The notes under the pieces were generated by a model. The model had not been told where the DNA came from, did no database searches, and was given only the letters and a program-made list of their open reading frames with translations. A program made the position numbers and the translations under genes. From assembly GCA_017425345.1 (NCBI GenBank), contig JAFOML010000034.1, positions 1 to 7,614 of the forward strand: 7,614 nt of DNA, written 5' to 3'. This DNA is from Eubacterium sp. Its GTDB lineage: Bacteria > Bacillota_A > Clostridia > Peptostreptococcales > Anaerovoracaceae. Within the stretch, counting starts at the first letter, position 1. Every line of letters starts with the position of its first letter. This document shows, piece by piece, positions 1-6,215 of this stretch.

Positions 1-7
1 CGCAGTA

Positions 8-1441
8 ATGAAACTGATATTTGAGATCGGTTCTGAAGGCAGAAAGCTTTCCTTACTCCCTGCCTGTGATGTTCCGGAAGTCTCCGTTCCCGCATCCCTT
101 GCCAGAGAGAAAGCGCCTCGTCTCCCGGAGCTCTCCGAGAATGAGATCAGCCGGCACTATACCAAGCTTGCCGGAAGGACCCACGGCGTAAACGACGGTT
201 TCTATCCACTGGGCTCCTGCACGATGAAGTATAACCCCAAGGTCAATGAACAGGCTGCGGCGCTTCCGGGCTTCACCCGTATTCATCCGCTGCAGAATGA
301 GTCGACCGTTCAGGGCTGCCTTAAGGTCGTGAAGCGCACCGAGGATATGCTGAGCGAGATCACTGGCATGGACGCATTCACACTGCAGCCTGCAGCAGGC
401 GCGCACGGTGAGTTCACCGGACTGCTCCTGATCAAGTCCTATCATACGAGCCGCGGCGATTCCAAGAGAACCAAGATCATCGTTCCGGATTCCGCTCACG
501 GCACCAACCCGGCCAGTGCAGCGATGTGCGGCTACGAGGTAGTAAGCATCGAGTCCGGCGCAGACGGCTGCGTAGATCTGGATGCTCTCAAGGCAGCGGT
601 CGGAGAGGACACCGCAGGTCTGATGCTGACCAACCCGAACACGGTAGGTCTGTTTGACAAGAATATCACTGAGATCACCCGCATCGTCCATGAAGCAGGC
701 GGTCTGTGCTACTACGACGGCGCGAACCTGAATGCAGTCATGGGAATCGTCCGTCCGGGCGACATGGGCTTCGACTGTGTCCACGTCAACCTGCATAAGA
801 CATTCTCGACGCCGCACGGCGGCGGCGGTCCGGGCAGCGGTCCGGTCGGATGCAAGAACCATCTGGCGCAGTTCCTCCCGGGCCACCGTGTCATGGAAGG
901 ACCGGATGGAAAGCTCCACTATGGCACTGCAGACAGCTCGATGGGCGCAGTCAAGATGTTCCACGGCAATTTCCTCGTGGTCGTCAAGGCGCTCACCTAC
1001 ATCCTGACGCTCGGCAAGGAAGGCATTCCGGAGGCATCCTCCAATGCCGTCCTGAACGCGAACTATATGCGCGTCAAGCTGGCGGATCTGTACACGATGG
1101 CATACGACGCAACCTGCATGCACGAGTTCGTCATGGACATCGCGGACCTGCTGCACGAGACAGGCGTCAATGCGCTGGATGTGGCGAAGGGACTGCTGGA
1201 CTACGGCATCCATCCGCCAACGATGTACTTCCCGCTGATCGTCCACGAGGCGCTGATGGTCGAGCCGACCGAGACAGAGCCGCGTGAGGAGCTGGATGCC
1301 TGCATCGCGGTCTTCCGCGAGCTGTGGCAGAAGGCGCACGATGATCCGGAATACCTGCACGGCGCTCCGCATCATGCAGTGATTGGACGTCCGGATGAGG
1401 TTACGGCAGCGCGGAAACCGATCGTGAAGTACGAGTGGTAA
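8..1441 (+). CDS. gcvPB: Glycine dehydrogenase (decarboxylating) subunit 2, P-protein beta
   Basis: This is the PLP-binding subunit of the glycine cleavage P-protein. With GcvPA it decarboxylates glycine and passes the aminomethyl group to the lipoyl arm of GcvH in the cytoplasm. The 477-residue length is typical of the split bacterial form. Visible landmarks are FYPLGSCTMKYNPK (about 65-78), QPAAGAHGEFTG (127-138), SAHGTNPAS (162-170), YYDGAN (235-240; D237 likely contacts the PLP ring nitrogen) and NLHKTFSTPHGGGGPG (261-276), where K264 is the expected Schiff-base lysine. The N-terminus MKLIFE is the usual start of the family, so the gene looks complete. Only seven bases precede it. They include a TAA at 6-8 sharing its A with the ATG, so an upstream gene, plausibly gcvPA, may be translationally coupled; this is inference. 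The gene ends at a strong hairpin. No frameshift is seen. Confidence 0.97.
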   Translation: MKLIFEIGSEGRKLSLLPACDVPEVSVPASLAREKAPRLPELSENEISRHYTKLAGRTHGVNDGFYPLGSCTMKYNPKVNEQAAALPGFTRIHPLQNESTVQGCLKVVKRTEDMLSEITGMDAFTLQPAAGAHGEFTGLLLIKSYHTSRGDSKRTKIIVPDSAHGTNPASAAMCGYEVVSIESGADGCVDLDALKAAVGEDTAGLMLTNPNTVGLFDKNITEITRIVHEAGGLCYYDGANLNAVMGIVRPGDMGFDCVHVNLHKTFSTPHGGGGPGSGPVGCKNHLAQFLPGHRVMEGPDGKLHYGTADSSMGAVKMFHGNFLVVVKALTYILTLGKEGIPEASSNAVLNANYMRVKLADLYTMAYDATCMHEFVMDIADLLHETGVNALDVAKGLLDYGIHPPTMYFPLIVHEALMVEPTETEPREELDACIAVFRELWQKAHDDPEYLHGAPHHAVIGRPDEVTAARKPIVKYEW

Positions 1442-1450
1442 GACTACGTT

Positions 1451-1490
1451 AAGAAAGAGGGCTTCTAAAAGCCCTCTTTCTTCGTGTTTG
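1451..1490. terminator. Intrinsic terminator between convergent gcvPB and the ABC permease gene
   Basis: A perfect 14-bp stem pairs 1451-1464 with 1469-1482 around a CTAA loop. Its core is AGAGGGCTT / AAGCCCTCT. It begins ten bases after the gcvPB stop and is followed by the T-rich TTCGTGTTTG, so it should work well for plus-strand transcripts. The minus-strand permease gene stops at 1491, so the same hairpin lies just after it. On that strand the tail is only TTAACG, so termination there should be weaker. Confidence 0.87.
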
Positions 1491-3845
1491 TCACTCCATA
1501 TTTTTCAGTGCGGCGGAAAGCGGGATCTTCCGGACGCGCCAGAGGAGCACCCGGCTGATCAGATAATAACTGAGGATGCCGGCCGCGATCATCACCGGCG
1601 GGATCCATGGCGCGATGTAGTATTCCAGCCATCCGTGCATCTGTATCAGGTAGAGCTCCCAGACCTTGCCGAGAATCACGATCGTAAGCGGTGTGCCTAG
1701 AAGCAGCGTCACGATCACCACGATGAACGTTGCCGAGTTGTAAAGGCTGCCTGCTTCGCGGTCTGAATACCCAAGGATCTTCAGCATGGAGATGGAGTCC
1801 CGGTTCTTGTCAAGAATCAGGCGTGCCAGAAGGTACATCAGGAGCAGGTAGAGGATGATGGCAAAAACCTCGATAAACTGGAACATATCGCCCATGGAGT
1901 CGTGGAGCTGGCTGGAGATTTTGTGCAGATCATCCCTCGTGATCACTGACGCGACGAGCGCCTCCCGGATCTCCAGCTCCTCGTTCGAGAAATAGCCGGT
2001 AAACTCCGACCGGTCCACCTCGAAGACGTCGCAGAACGCCTTGGAATCCATGAACACAGTCAGACCTGCCGCATACGGATAACTGCCGGCGATCGTAAAC
2101 CGGTAAGTGTCAGAGCTGTATTTCTTTTTCAGCTCGATCCGGTCTCCTACGGACAGCTTGTACTTCGCCATGTAGCTGTCGGAGGCGATGACCTCCCCTT
2201 TCGCTGCCGGCAGGTCGAGGTCCATGAGATACCGGGAATCATGCTGGATCCCGTAGACCATCACTTCCTCCGTGATATACGGATTCTCCATTTCCAGCGT
2301 CTCCAGATAGTAGCGCTCCGCTCCTTCGGTCTTCGCAATGACCGGGGCCTTCAGCACGTACTGGTATTCCGCGATCATGGACTGGTCGATCTCTTCTGCG
2401 AAGTGGTTCAGAATCGGATCGAGGATCAGGCCGAACAGGAGCAGGAAACTGCTGAGCAGAACGCCCAGTGCAAGGATCAGAAAGCCGGTCTTGTTCTGCA
2501 GGATCACGCGGATCCGGAACCTGGTCATGAAGGGAAGCAGCGGCAGACGGACTGCACGTGCGTGCTTCCGGCGCTTCAGCTCATGTCGAAGGAACTGCAG
2601 CGGAGAAAGCCTAAGCGTCCAGAGCAGGACGACCAGATTGATCACGGTGATCAGGAAGCATGGGCCCAGTGTTGTTATCAGAAATGCATCGGCATTCCAT
2701 ATTGTAGTGTAGGTCGGCAGTGAGTAGCTGTTGTAGTAGAGGCCGGCCATAGTTCCTTTGAAATAGGTGTAGCCGAGGATATTTCCGACCAGCGCGGCCA
2801 CGAGCATGACGATCGTCGGCAGGATCAGGTAGTGGCGTACCAGCTCGGTGCGCCGGTAGCCGGACGCAAGCAGGGTTCCGATCGTTCCGGCTTCCTGCTC
2901 GAGGGTGCTTCTGGTCGTCACGGCGAACACGAAGGCGATGATCGTGATGAGAATGTACAGGAGGATCAGGATCATCACCCGGTCTCTCCCCACATCTTCT
3001 CCCGTAAACATGATCGCCTGATTCGCGGCGCGGGGGACCAGATCCGTCAGGGAGGAAACGCCGGCAAAACTCACATCCAACTCCCCTCCTGTCAGCATGG
3101 AAAGTCCCATCTCCATTAGGTAGGCCGGATGCTGGAGCCAGAGCTTGTCAAACTCCGCTTCCGCGTTCTCATTGATGATGTCCATCAGTGCTTCTGCCTT
3201 GTCCTGATTCTCCTTTTCTGTGAGCGGCTTGTTATTCTTCCAAACATAGCGGTAGCGTTCCCCGTCATCACCAAGGCGGTCGTATCCCTCATCGGTCACG
3301 ACCGAGACACCAAAGTGCGTCGCATCAAACATGCTGTCCGCGTTGTTCTCAAACAGCGCGCTGTAATCAGGCAGCGCGACAAGGCCGGTCACCTTGTACT
3401 GCTGCTTTCTCACCTTGACGGTATCGCCGGTCTTCACGCCGTTTTTCAGCGCAAACAGACGGTCCAGCGCAATCTCATCCGCAGACTCTGGAAGCCGTCC
3501 TTCCATGATATCTGCGAGGTTTACTTCCGCGCGGTTTTTAAAGACGCGGAGCGTTCTCTTCCCCTGAAACGTGCGGTCTTTGAAGAAAAGCGGATAAATC
3601 GTCACGTCCTCTTCTTCCAACATTTCAACCAACGAGTCACTGGCCTTCGTCTCGAGTTCCAGATGCCCGTCCTCGATGTTGTACTTTTGAAAACTCTCGT
3701 CGTAGGCTTTGCTCATGCTGAGATCCGCCACCAGAAACCCCGAGCAAAGGCTGATCATCATCGAAAGAAACAAAAACAGGACGATATATTTCCCCATATC
3801 CTGCCGGAGTTCTCTGGGTAGTCTTTTTCGCATCGGGTTCTTCAT
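1491..3845 (-). CDS. FtsX-like ABC transporter permease, two-domain, 8 TM segments
   Basis: This is the membrane subunit of an ABC3/FtsX-class (MacB/LolCE-type) transporter, partner of the ATPase just upstream. About eight hydrophobic segments are visible, near residues 20-41, 290-311, 340-362, 387-411, 454-476, 656-678, 706-726 and 749-769. Large extracytoplasmic domains of roughly 240 and 180 residues follow TM1 and TM5. This is the duplicated FtsX layout. Each half has the cytoplasmic coupling motif: EQEAGTIGTLLASGYRR (about 316-332) and DSISMLKILGYSDREAG (about 683-699). I chose the ATG at 3845 (784 aa): GGAG sits eight bases upstream and the ATPase stop is two bases away. A GTG at 3854, adding three residues, has no room for a ribosome binding site. 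The family moves lipids, peptides or antimicrobials or acts mechanically; the substrate cannot be told. It is not the 10-TM BceB form. Confidence 0.93.
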   Translation of the reverse strand: MKNPMRKRLPRELRQDMGKYIVLFLFLSMMISLCSGFLVADLSMSKAYDESFQKYNIEDGHLELETKASDSLVEMLEEEDVTIYPLFFKDRTFQGKRTLRVFKNRAEVNLADIMEGRLPESADEIALDRLFALKNGVKTGDTVKVRKQQYKVTGLVALPDYSALFENNADSMFDATHFGVSVVTDEGYDRLGDDGERYRYVWKNNKPLTEKENQDKAEALMDIINENAEAEFDKLWLQHPAYLMEMGLSMLTGGELDVSFAGVSSLTDLVPRAANQAIMFTGEDVGRDRVMILILLYILITIIAFVFAVTTRSTLEQEAGTIGTLLASGYRRTELVRHYLILPTIVMLVAALVGNILGYTYFKGTMAGLYYNSYSLPTYTTIWNADAFLITTLGPCFLITVINLVVLLWTLRLSPLQFLRHELKRRKHARAVRLPLLPFMTRFRIRVILQNKTGFLILALGVLLSSFLLLFGLILDPILNHFAEEIDQSMIAEYQYVLKAPVIAKTEGAERYYLETLEMENPYITEEVMVYGIQHDSRYLMDLDLPAAKGEVIASDSYMAKYKLSVGDRIELKKKYSSDTYRFTIAGSYPYAAGLTVFMDSKAFCDVFEVDRSEFTGYFSNEELEIREALVASVITRDDLHKISSQLHDSMGDMFQFIEVFAIILYLLLMYLLARLILDKNRDSISMLKILGYSDREAGSLYNSATFIVVIVTLLLGTPLTIVILGKVWELYLIQMHGWLEYYIAPWIPPVMIAAGILSYYLISRVLLWRVRKIPLSAALKNME

Positions 3846-3847
3846 GA

Positions 3848-4546
3848 CTACCACTCCAGATCTGCGGCGGATACTCTCGTCTCGTTCATCACGTTATCGC
3901 GGATCTTCCCGTCGCGCAGCCGGATGACCTGATGGGCCATCAGGCGGATCGCATCGTTGTGTGTGACCAGGACGATCGTCGTTCCGTACCGCTCGTTGAC
4001 TTCTTCCAGAAGTTTCAAAATCTCTTTCGACGTGTTATAGTCCAACGCGCCGGTCGGCTCATCGCAGAGGAGCAGGTCCGGTTTTTTCGCGACAGCCCTG
4101 CCGATGGCCGTGCGCTGCTGCTGTCCGCCGGACATCTGGTTCGGCATCTTGTCCCGGTGCTCCCAAAGGCCGAGCACTTTCAGCAGTTCATCCACGTCAA
4201 GAGGGTCGTGCGCCAGGTAGGCGCCGACCTCGATATTTTCTCTCGTTGTCAGGTTGGAAATCAGATTATACGATTGAAATACGTAACCGAGATGATGCCG
4301 GCGGTAATCCGCAAGCTGAGGCTCTTTCAGTCCGATGATCTCATCACCGCCGATCCGGATCGTTCCGCTGTCTACCGTTTCGATCCCGCCAATGATGTTC
4401 AGGAGTGTCGACTTGCCGGACCCGGACGGTCCCAGAAGTACGCAGATACTGCCCTTCTCTACTCCGCAGGTCACTCCGTGGAGGACTTCGGTACGGTTTT
4501 CCTCGGTTCCGTAGGATTTATAGATTTGATTTAATTCCAGATACAT
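3848..4546 (-). CDS. ABC transporter ATP-binding protein, LolD/MacB class
   Basis: This 232-residue nucleotide-binding subunit powers the FtsX-like permease encoded two bases downstream. All catalytic motifs are intact: Walker [10 protein letters not shown] (39-47), Q-loop VFQSYNL with Q91, signature MSGGQQQR (138-145), Walker [13 protein letters not shown] (158-169, with E163 as the catalytic base) and the switch histidine in VTHND (H196). The stretch [25 protein letters not shown] is characteristic of the LolD/MacB/FtsE-like group. The length is normal. The ATG at 4546 has only a weak GAG upstream and lies six bases after the DUF2325 stop, so translation is probably coupled to that gene. 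It is the middle gene of a three-gene minus-strand operon. The substrate is unknown. Family assignment is certain; a role in metal homeostasis would be inference from the operator upstream of the operon. Confidence 0.95.
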   Translation of the reverse strand: MYLELNQIYKSYGTEENRTEVLHGVTCGVEKGSICVLLGPSGSGKSTLLNIIGGIETVDSGTIRIGGDEIIGLKEPQLADYRRHHLGYVFQSYNLISNLTTRENIEVGAYLAHDPLDVDELLKVLGLWEHRDKMPNQMSGGQQQRTAIGRAVAKKPDLLLCDEPTGALDYNTSKEILKLLEEVNERYGTTIVLVTHNDAIRLMAHQVIRLRDGKIRDNVMNETRVSAADLEW

Positions 4547-4552
4547 TTCTAC

Positions 4553-4831
4553 TCACGCATGCTCTTCCATGATGTTCTTCAATGCTGCCATAGAGCTGGA
4601 GTGCGACCGTACGATCACCGTGTCCTGCCCCTTCGTTCTCGCGAGCGCACACTTTACCATCTTATGTGAGACGGTATTCGTGAACAAAACCATCAGATCC
4701 GGACTCCCGATCTTATTCCTCATCGCCTCGTTATAATTCACGAAGACTTTCGCTTTACAATGATATTTCTTACACAGCTTCTTGTACTCACAAATCATGC
4801 ACTCGTTGCCGCCGATGATGACTACGCTCAT
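4553..4831 (-). CDS. DUF2325 family small cysteine-rich protein
   Basis: This complete 92-residue protein matches the DUF2325 family as I know it: the N-terminal strand MSVVIIGGNE, a central IGSPDLMVLFTNTVSHKMV (41-59) and a C-terminal VIVRSHSSSMAALKNIM (72-88). The alternating strands and helices suggest a small Rossmann-like fold. No function is established. Five cysteines lie at C11, C14, C20, C25 and C61, with H24, H56 and H77 also present; the first four form a CxxC-x5-C-x4-C cluster that could bind metal or act in redox. It is soluble, with no signal peptide or membrane segment. It is first in the operon with the ABC ATPase and permease, has a strong GGGAGG site five bases before the ATG, and lies under a promoter that contains a palindromic operator. 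A role in metal or thiol sensing for the transporter is a guess from context. Confidence 0.88.
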   Translation of the reverse strand: MSVVIIGGNECMICEYKKLCKKYHCKAKVFVNYNEAMRNKIGSPDLMVLFTNTVSHKMVKCALARTKGQDTVIVRSHSSSMAALKNIMEEHA

Positions 4832-4856
4832 AGTCGCCTCCCTTCCAGATATATTG

Positions 4857-4864
4857 TTTATATA
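4857..4864 (-). promoter_or_regulatory. Probable -10 region of the DUF2325-ABC operon
   Basis: Read on the minus strand, this AT-rich stretch gives overlapping TATATA and TATAAA hexamers, 25 or more bases upstream of the DUF2325 start codon. No good -35 hexamer is found 16-18 bases further upstream; that position is occupied by half of the palindrome at 4870-4887. The operon follows the T9 terminator of the feoA transcript, so it needs its own promoter, and this is the only reasonable candidate. Confidence 0.4.
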
Positions 4865-4869
4865 CCCAC

Positions 4870-4887
4870 GGTTAGACGCATCTAACC
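4870..4887. promoter_or_regulatory. Palindromic operator, DtxR-like half-sites with 6-base spacing
   Basis: A perfect inverted repeat, GGTTAGA-CGCA-TCTAACC, lies 38 bases upstream of the DUF2325 start. It covers the -35 and spacer region of the predicted promoter, roughly -20 to -37. The half-sites GGTTAG/CTAACC equal those in the DtxR/IdeR consensus, which holds them one base apart; here they are six apart. A bound regulator would block polymerase, or could activate because the -35 is poor. The likely binder is one of the two DtxR-like proteins encoded nearby; which one is inference. Confidence 0.6.
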
Positions 4888-4894
4888 ATATTGC

Positions 4895-4962
4895 AAAAAA
4901 AAATTATGCTGCAGCGTGCCGCAAGGCATGTCATATATCTGCTTGGCGACACGCTGCATAAT
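4895..4962 (-). terminator. Intrinsic terminator of the feoA-regulator operon
   Basis: On the minus strand a long hairpin (4962-4903) runs directly into nine T residues (4903-4895). The base of the stem pairs 4962-4959 with 4906-4903, then TGCAGCGTG (4958-4950) with CACGCTGCA (4918-4910), leaving a 3-base bulge. The upper stem continues GTGTCGCCAAGCA against TGCCTTGCGGCAC with one G-U pair and two mismatches. That wobble is a C-A mismatch in plus-strand RNA, which supports the minus-strand reading. It starts 24 bases after the regulator stop codon. Confidence 0.85.
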
Positions 4963-4986
4963 CATATCAAATTGTGGTACCGGTCA

Positions 4987-5358
4987 TCAGGCTGTCAACT
5001 CATCTGCGAATTGCCGATCTGACATTTCCGTGACGATGATTGCCGCCATGGAATGAAGTTCCTGCTCTGACAGCTGAAATGGCATTCTGGCCAGTTCCTG
5101 TTTCACGGCTTCAATATTCCGGAAAAGATCCTTTGCGATCAGAAATCCGGTATCTGTCAGATAGATCTTCCCATACCGCTCCTTTACCAACAGCTCGCGG
5201 TTCATCAGTGCGGTCAGCATAGATGAAACGGACGGTTTGGAAACATTCAGCCTTTCTGCAACTCTGGCAGAAGAAACGTCAATCTTATCCTGCGATTCTT
5301 CATAAATTGCCAGGAGATACTTCAGGTGCGAGCTCGTCAAATTTTTGTCTGTGTCCAT
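4987..5358 (-). CDS. DtxR/MntR-like winged-helix regulator lacking metal ligands
   Basis: This 123-residue protein has an N-terminal winged helix-turn-helix of the iron-dependent-repressor type: SSHLKYLLAIYEES (9-22), ARVAERLNVSKPSVSSMLTALMNRELL (31-57) and the wing KERYGKIYLTDTG (59-71). The recognition helix starts KPSVS, as in the regulator at 5773-6135. The ligand positions of MntR are not kept: aligned to that paralogue, D9 and E12 become K13 and L16, the histidine after the wing is N81, and no Cys/Glu-x2-Glu-His motif is present. The C-terminal 45 residues are helical and short. It may bind DNA without metal sensing or dimerise with the other protein. The gene lies 25 bases after feoA with a weak GAGAAG ribosome site, probably in the same transcript, and ends at a strong terminator. 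A MarR-type regulator is the alternative; the wHTH fold is clear. Confidence 0.83.
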   Translation of the reverse strand: MDTDKNLTSSHLKYLLAIYEESQDKIDVSSARVAERLNVSKPSVSSMLTALMNRELLVKERYGKIYLTDTGFLIAKDLFRNIEAVKQELARMPFQLSEQELHSMAAIIVTEMSDRQFADELTA

Positions 5359-5383
5359 AGTATGTCTTCTCTTTCTGCTTGCC

Positions 5384-5593
5384 CTAGATTAGGATCCTGT
5401 CTGCCATACTCTTCTCAAGAGCGATCTGGCTTCCGCTGATCTGCAGAACCAGCCGCCCGGCAACCTCACAAACGATCATCACAGGCGAACCAATGGTGAA
5501 CCCCAGTGATGCCAAATGCTCCCGTATGCTAGCGGATCCTGTGATCCTTCTGACGACAACCGTCTCTCCTTTTCTCACCATCGTGATCGGCAT
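5384..5593 (-). CDS. feoA: Stand-alone FeoA-domain protein
   Basis: This is a 69-residue cytoplasmic FeoA protein with an SH3-like barrel, the accessory partner of the FeoB ferrous iron transporter. Family marks are the basic N-terminal strand (KGETVVVRRITGS, 8-20), the helix and turn REHLASLGFTIGSPV (24-38) and the closing QISGSQIALEKSMADRILI (51-69). The length is usual for a single-domain FeoA. The ATG at 5593 is preceded by AAAGGAGG at 5610-5603, nine bases away. The gene leads a minus-strand pair with the winged-helix regulator and diverges from a metal-type regulator. A consensus TTGACA promoter and a GGTTAG-containing box lie upstream, so iron or manganese control is likely by inference. 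No feoB is in the window, so its partner must be encoded elsewhere, or this copy acts in another role such as sensing. Confidence 0.9.
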   Translation of the reverse strand: MPITMVRKGETVVVRRITGSASIREHLASLGFTIGSPVMIVCEVAGRLVLQISGSQIALEKSMADRILI

Positions 5594-5643
5594 GTGCTGC
5601 TGCCTCCTTTACTATGCTAGAAATACCTGCTTCATGCGCATTT

Positions 5644-5665
5644 CCACGGTTAGGTTAATTTAATT
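5644..5665. promoter_or_regulatory. Candidate metal-regulator box at the feoA start region
   Basis: The segment CCACGGTTAG (5644-5653) is identical to 4866-4875 at the DUF2325 promoter and has the same orientation to its gene. It continues as GTTAATTTAATT, so GGTTAG is followed six bases later by TTAATT, a degraded match to CTAACC. It also contains TTAGGTTA, the left half of the DtxR consensus. Another GTTAGTTTAG lies at 5670-5679 over the feoA -10. The box falls just downstream of the predicted feoA start point, where binding would repress. Confidence 0.42.
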
Positions 5666-5672
5666 CTTCGTT

Positions 5673-5702
5673 AGTTTAGTTTGAAACAGCTTCGTTTGTC
5701 AA
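5673..5702 (-). promoter_or_regulatory. Promoter of feoA
   Basis: On the minus strand a perfect TTGACA (5702-5697) is followed after 18 bases by TAAACT (5678-5673). It would start transcription about 70 bases before the feoA ATG, with the GGTTAG box within or just after the start. Its -35 overlaps the -35 of the divergent regulator promoter. Confidence 0.52.
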
Positions 5703-5738
5703 GTCAATCTTGCAAAAATATACAAAATATGTTATTCT
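5696..5738 (+). promoter_or_regulatory. Promoter region of the MntR/DtxR-like gene
   Basis: Two sigma-A-like candidates are present. TTGTCA (5696-5701) is 17 bases from TATACA (5719-5724). TTGCAA (5710-5715) is 17 bases from TATTCT (5733-5738). Either would give a short leader before the AGGAGGG ribosome site at 5759-5765. The first overlaps the feoA -35 on the other strand, so both directions could be controlled from one site. Confidence 0.42.
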
Positions 5739-5772
5739 ATCGTATAGATTTATTAATTAGGAGGGCGCTGCG

Positions 5773-6135
5773 ATGCAGATCAACAAGTCTTCAGAAGACT
5801 ACCTGGAAGCAATGCTCATGATGCAGGAGGAGCATGGATATATCAGATCTATCGATGTGGCAAGTCAGCTTGGTGTTACGAAACCAAGCGTTTCTTATGC
5901 TACCAAGCGTCTCCGGGAGAATGGATATATCACGATGGACCCAGATGGTCACATCAGACTGACGGAATCCGGAATGAAGATCGCTACCTCTATTTATGAG
6001 CGGCATAAGGTCCTCTCTTCTTTCCTGATCAAGATCGGTGTCGATCCAGAGACCGCACGGGAAGACGCATGCAAGATGGAGCATGACATGAGCCCGGAGT
6101 CTTTCGCGGCTTTTAAGAGGTTTATTGAAGAGTAA
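5773..6135 (+). CDS. Metal-dependent transcriptional regulator, MntR/DtxR family
   Basis: This 120-residue protein has the DtxR winged helix-turn-helix (about 5-70; IDVASQLGVTKPSVSYATKRLRENGYI, then the wing DPDGHIRLTESG) and a compact dimerisation domain (75-120), with no SH3-like C-terminal domain. That is the MntR-type layout, somewhat shorter than B. subtilis MntR. Expected metal ligands are D9, E12, H78, C100, E103 and H104. D9 matches MntR Asp8 rather than DtxR Met10, while C100 sits where MntR has Glu99 and DtxR has Cys102. The extra DtxR site (Glu83, His98) is missing, with S82 and R96 in its place. The start is firm: AGGAGGG ends seven bases before the ATG. It diverges from feoA and probably represses feoA and the DUF2325-ABC operon when Fe(II) or Mn(II) is abundant; targets and metal are inference. 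Confidence 0.92.
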   Translation: MQINKSSEDYLEAMLMMQEEHGYIRSIDVASQLGVTKPSVSYATKRLRENGYITMDPDGHIRLTESGMKIATSIYERHKVLSSFLIKIGVDPETAREDACKMEHDMSPESFAAFKRFIEE

Positions 6136-6152
6136 TACCATACAATGATAAT
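6125..6152 (+). promoter_or_regulatory. Possible promoter of the alcohol dehydrogenase gene
   Basis: TTGAAG (6125-6130), which overlaps the regulator's last codons, is 16 bases from GATAAT (6147-6152). A start near 6158-6159 would put the hairpin at 6156-6185 at the very 5' end of the message. The spacing and hexamers are only fair. Read-through from the regulator gene is the alternative. Confidence 0.28.
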
Positions 6153-6155
6153 CCG

Positions 6156-6185
6156 GGGCGGTATGCTGCGCACAGCATATCGCCC
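6156..6185 (+). terminator. Hairpin between regulator and ADH genes, weak terminator or leader stem
   Basis: A 13-bp stem pairs GGGCGGTATGCTG (6156-6168) with CAGCATATCGCCC (6173-6185) around a CGCA loop. The single non-Watson-Crick position is a G-U pair in plus-strand RNA, so the plus strand is favoured. The tail TTCTTAATGG is a poor U tract, so termination may be partial. It may instead stabilise the 5' end of the ADH message. Confidence 0.42.
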
Positions 6186-6215
6186 TTCTTAATGGAATAG
6201 CAAAGGAGTTTGACC

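Noticed and set aside
53..1375. 440-aa open frame on the minus strand inside gcvPB
   Set aside because: It lies antiparallel to a clear gcvPB, has low-complexity Arg/Asp/Val-rich composition and no family motif, and follows from GC-rich codon use on the other strand.
3129..3821. 230-aa plus-strand open frame opposite the ABC permease
   Set aside because: The minus-strand frame has clear FtsX topology and operon context; the plus-strand product has no domain and no promoter or ribosome site that I can see.
3845..3854. GTG start at 3854 for the ABC permease
   Set aside because: The GGAG site would abut the GTG, while it sits eight bases from the ATG at 3845, which also follows the ATPase stop directly.
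6210..6215. TTG start at 6210 for the ADH gene
   Set aside because: It lies one base after the AAGGAG site; the ATG at 6216 has proper spacing and the usual MRKF-type N-terminus.
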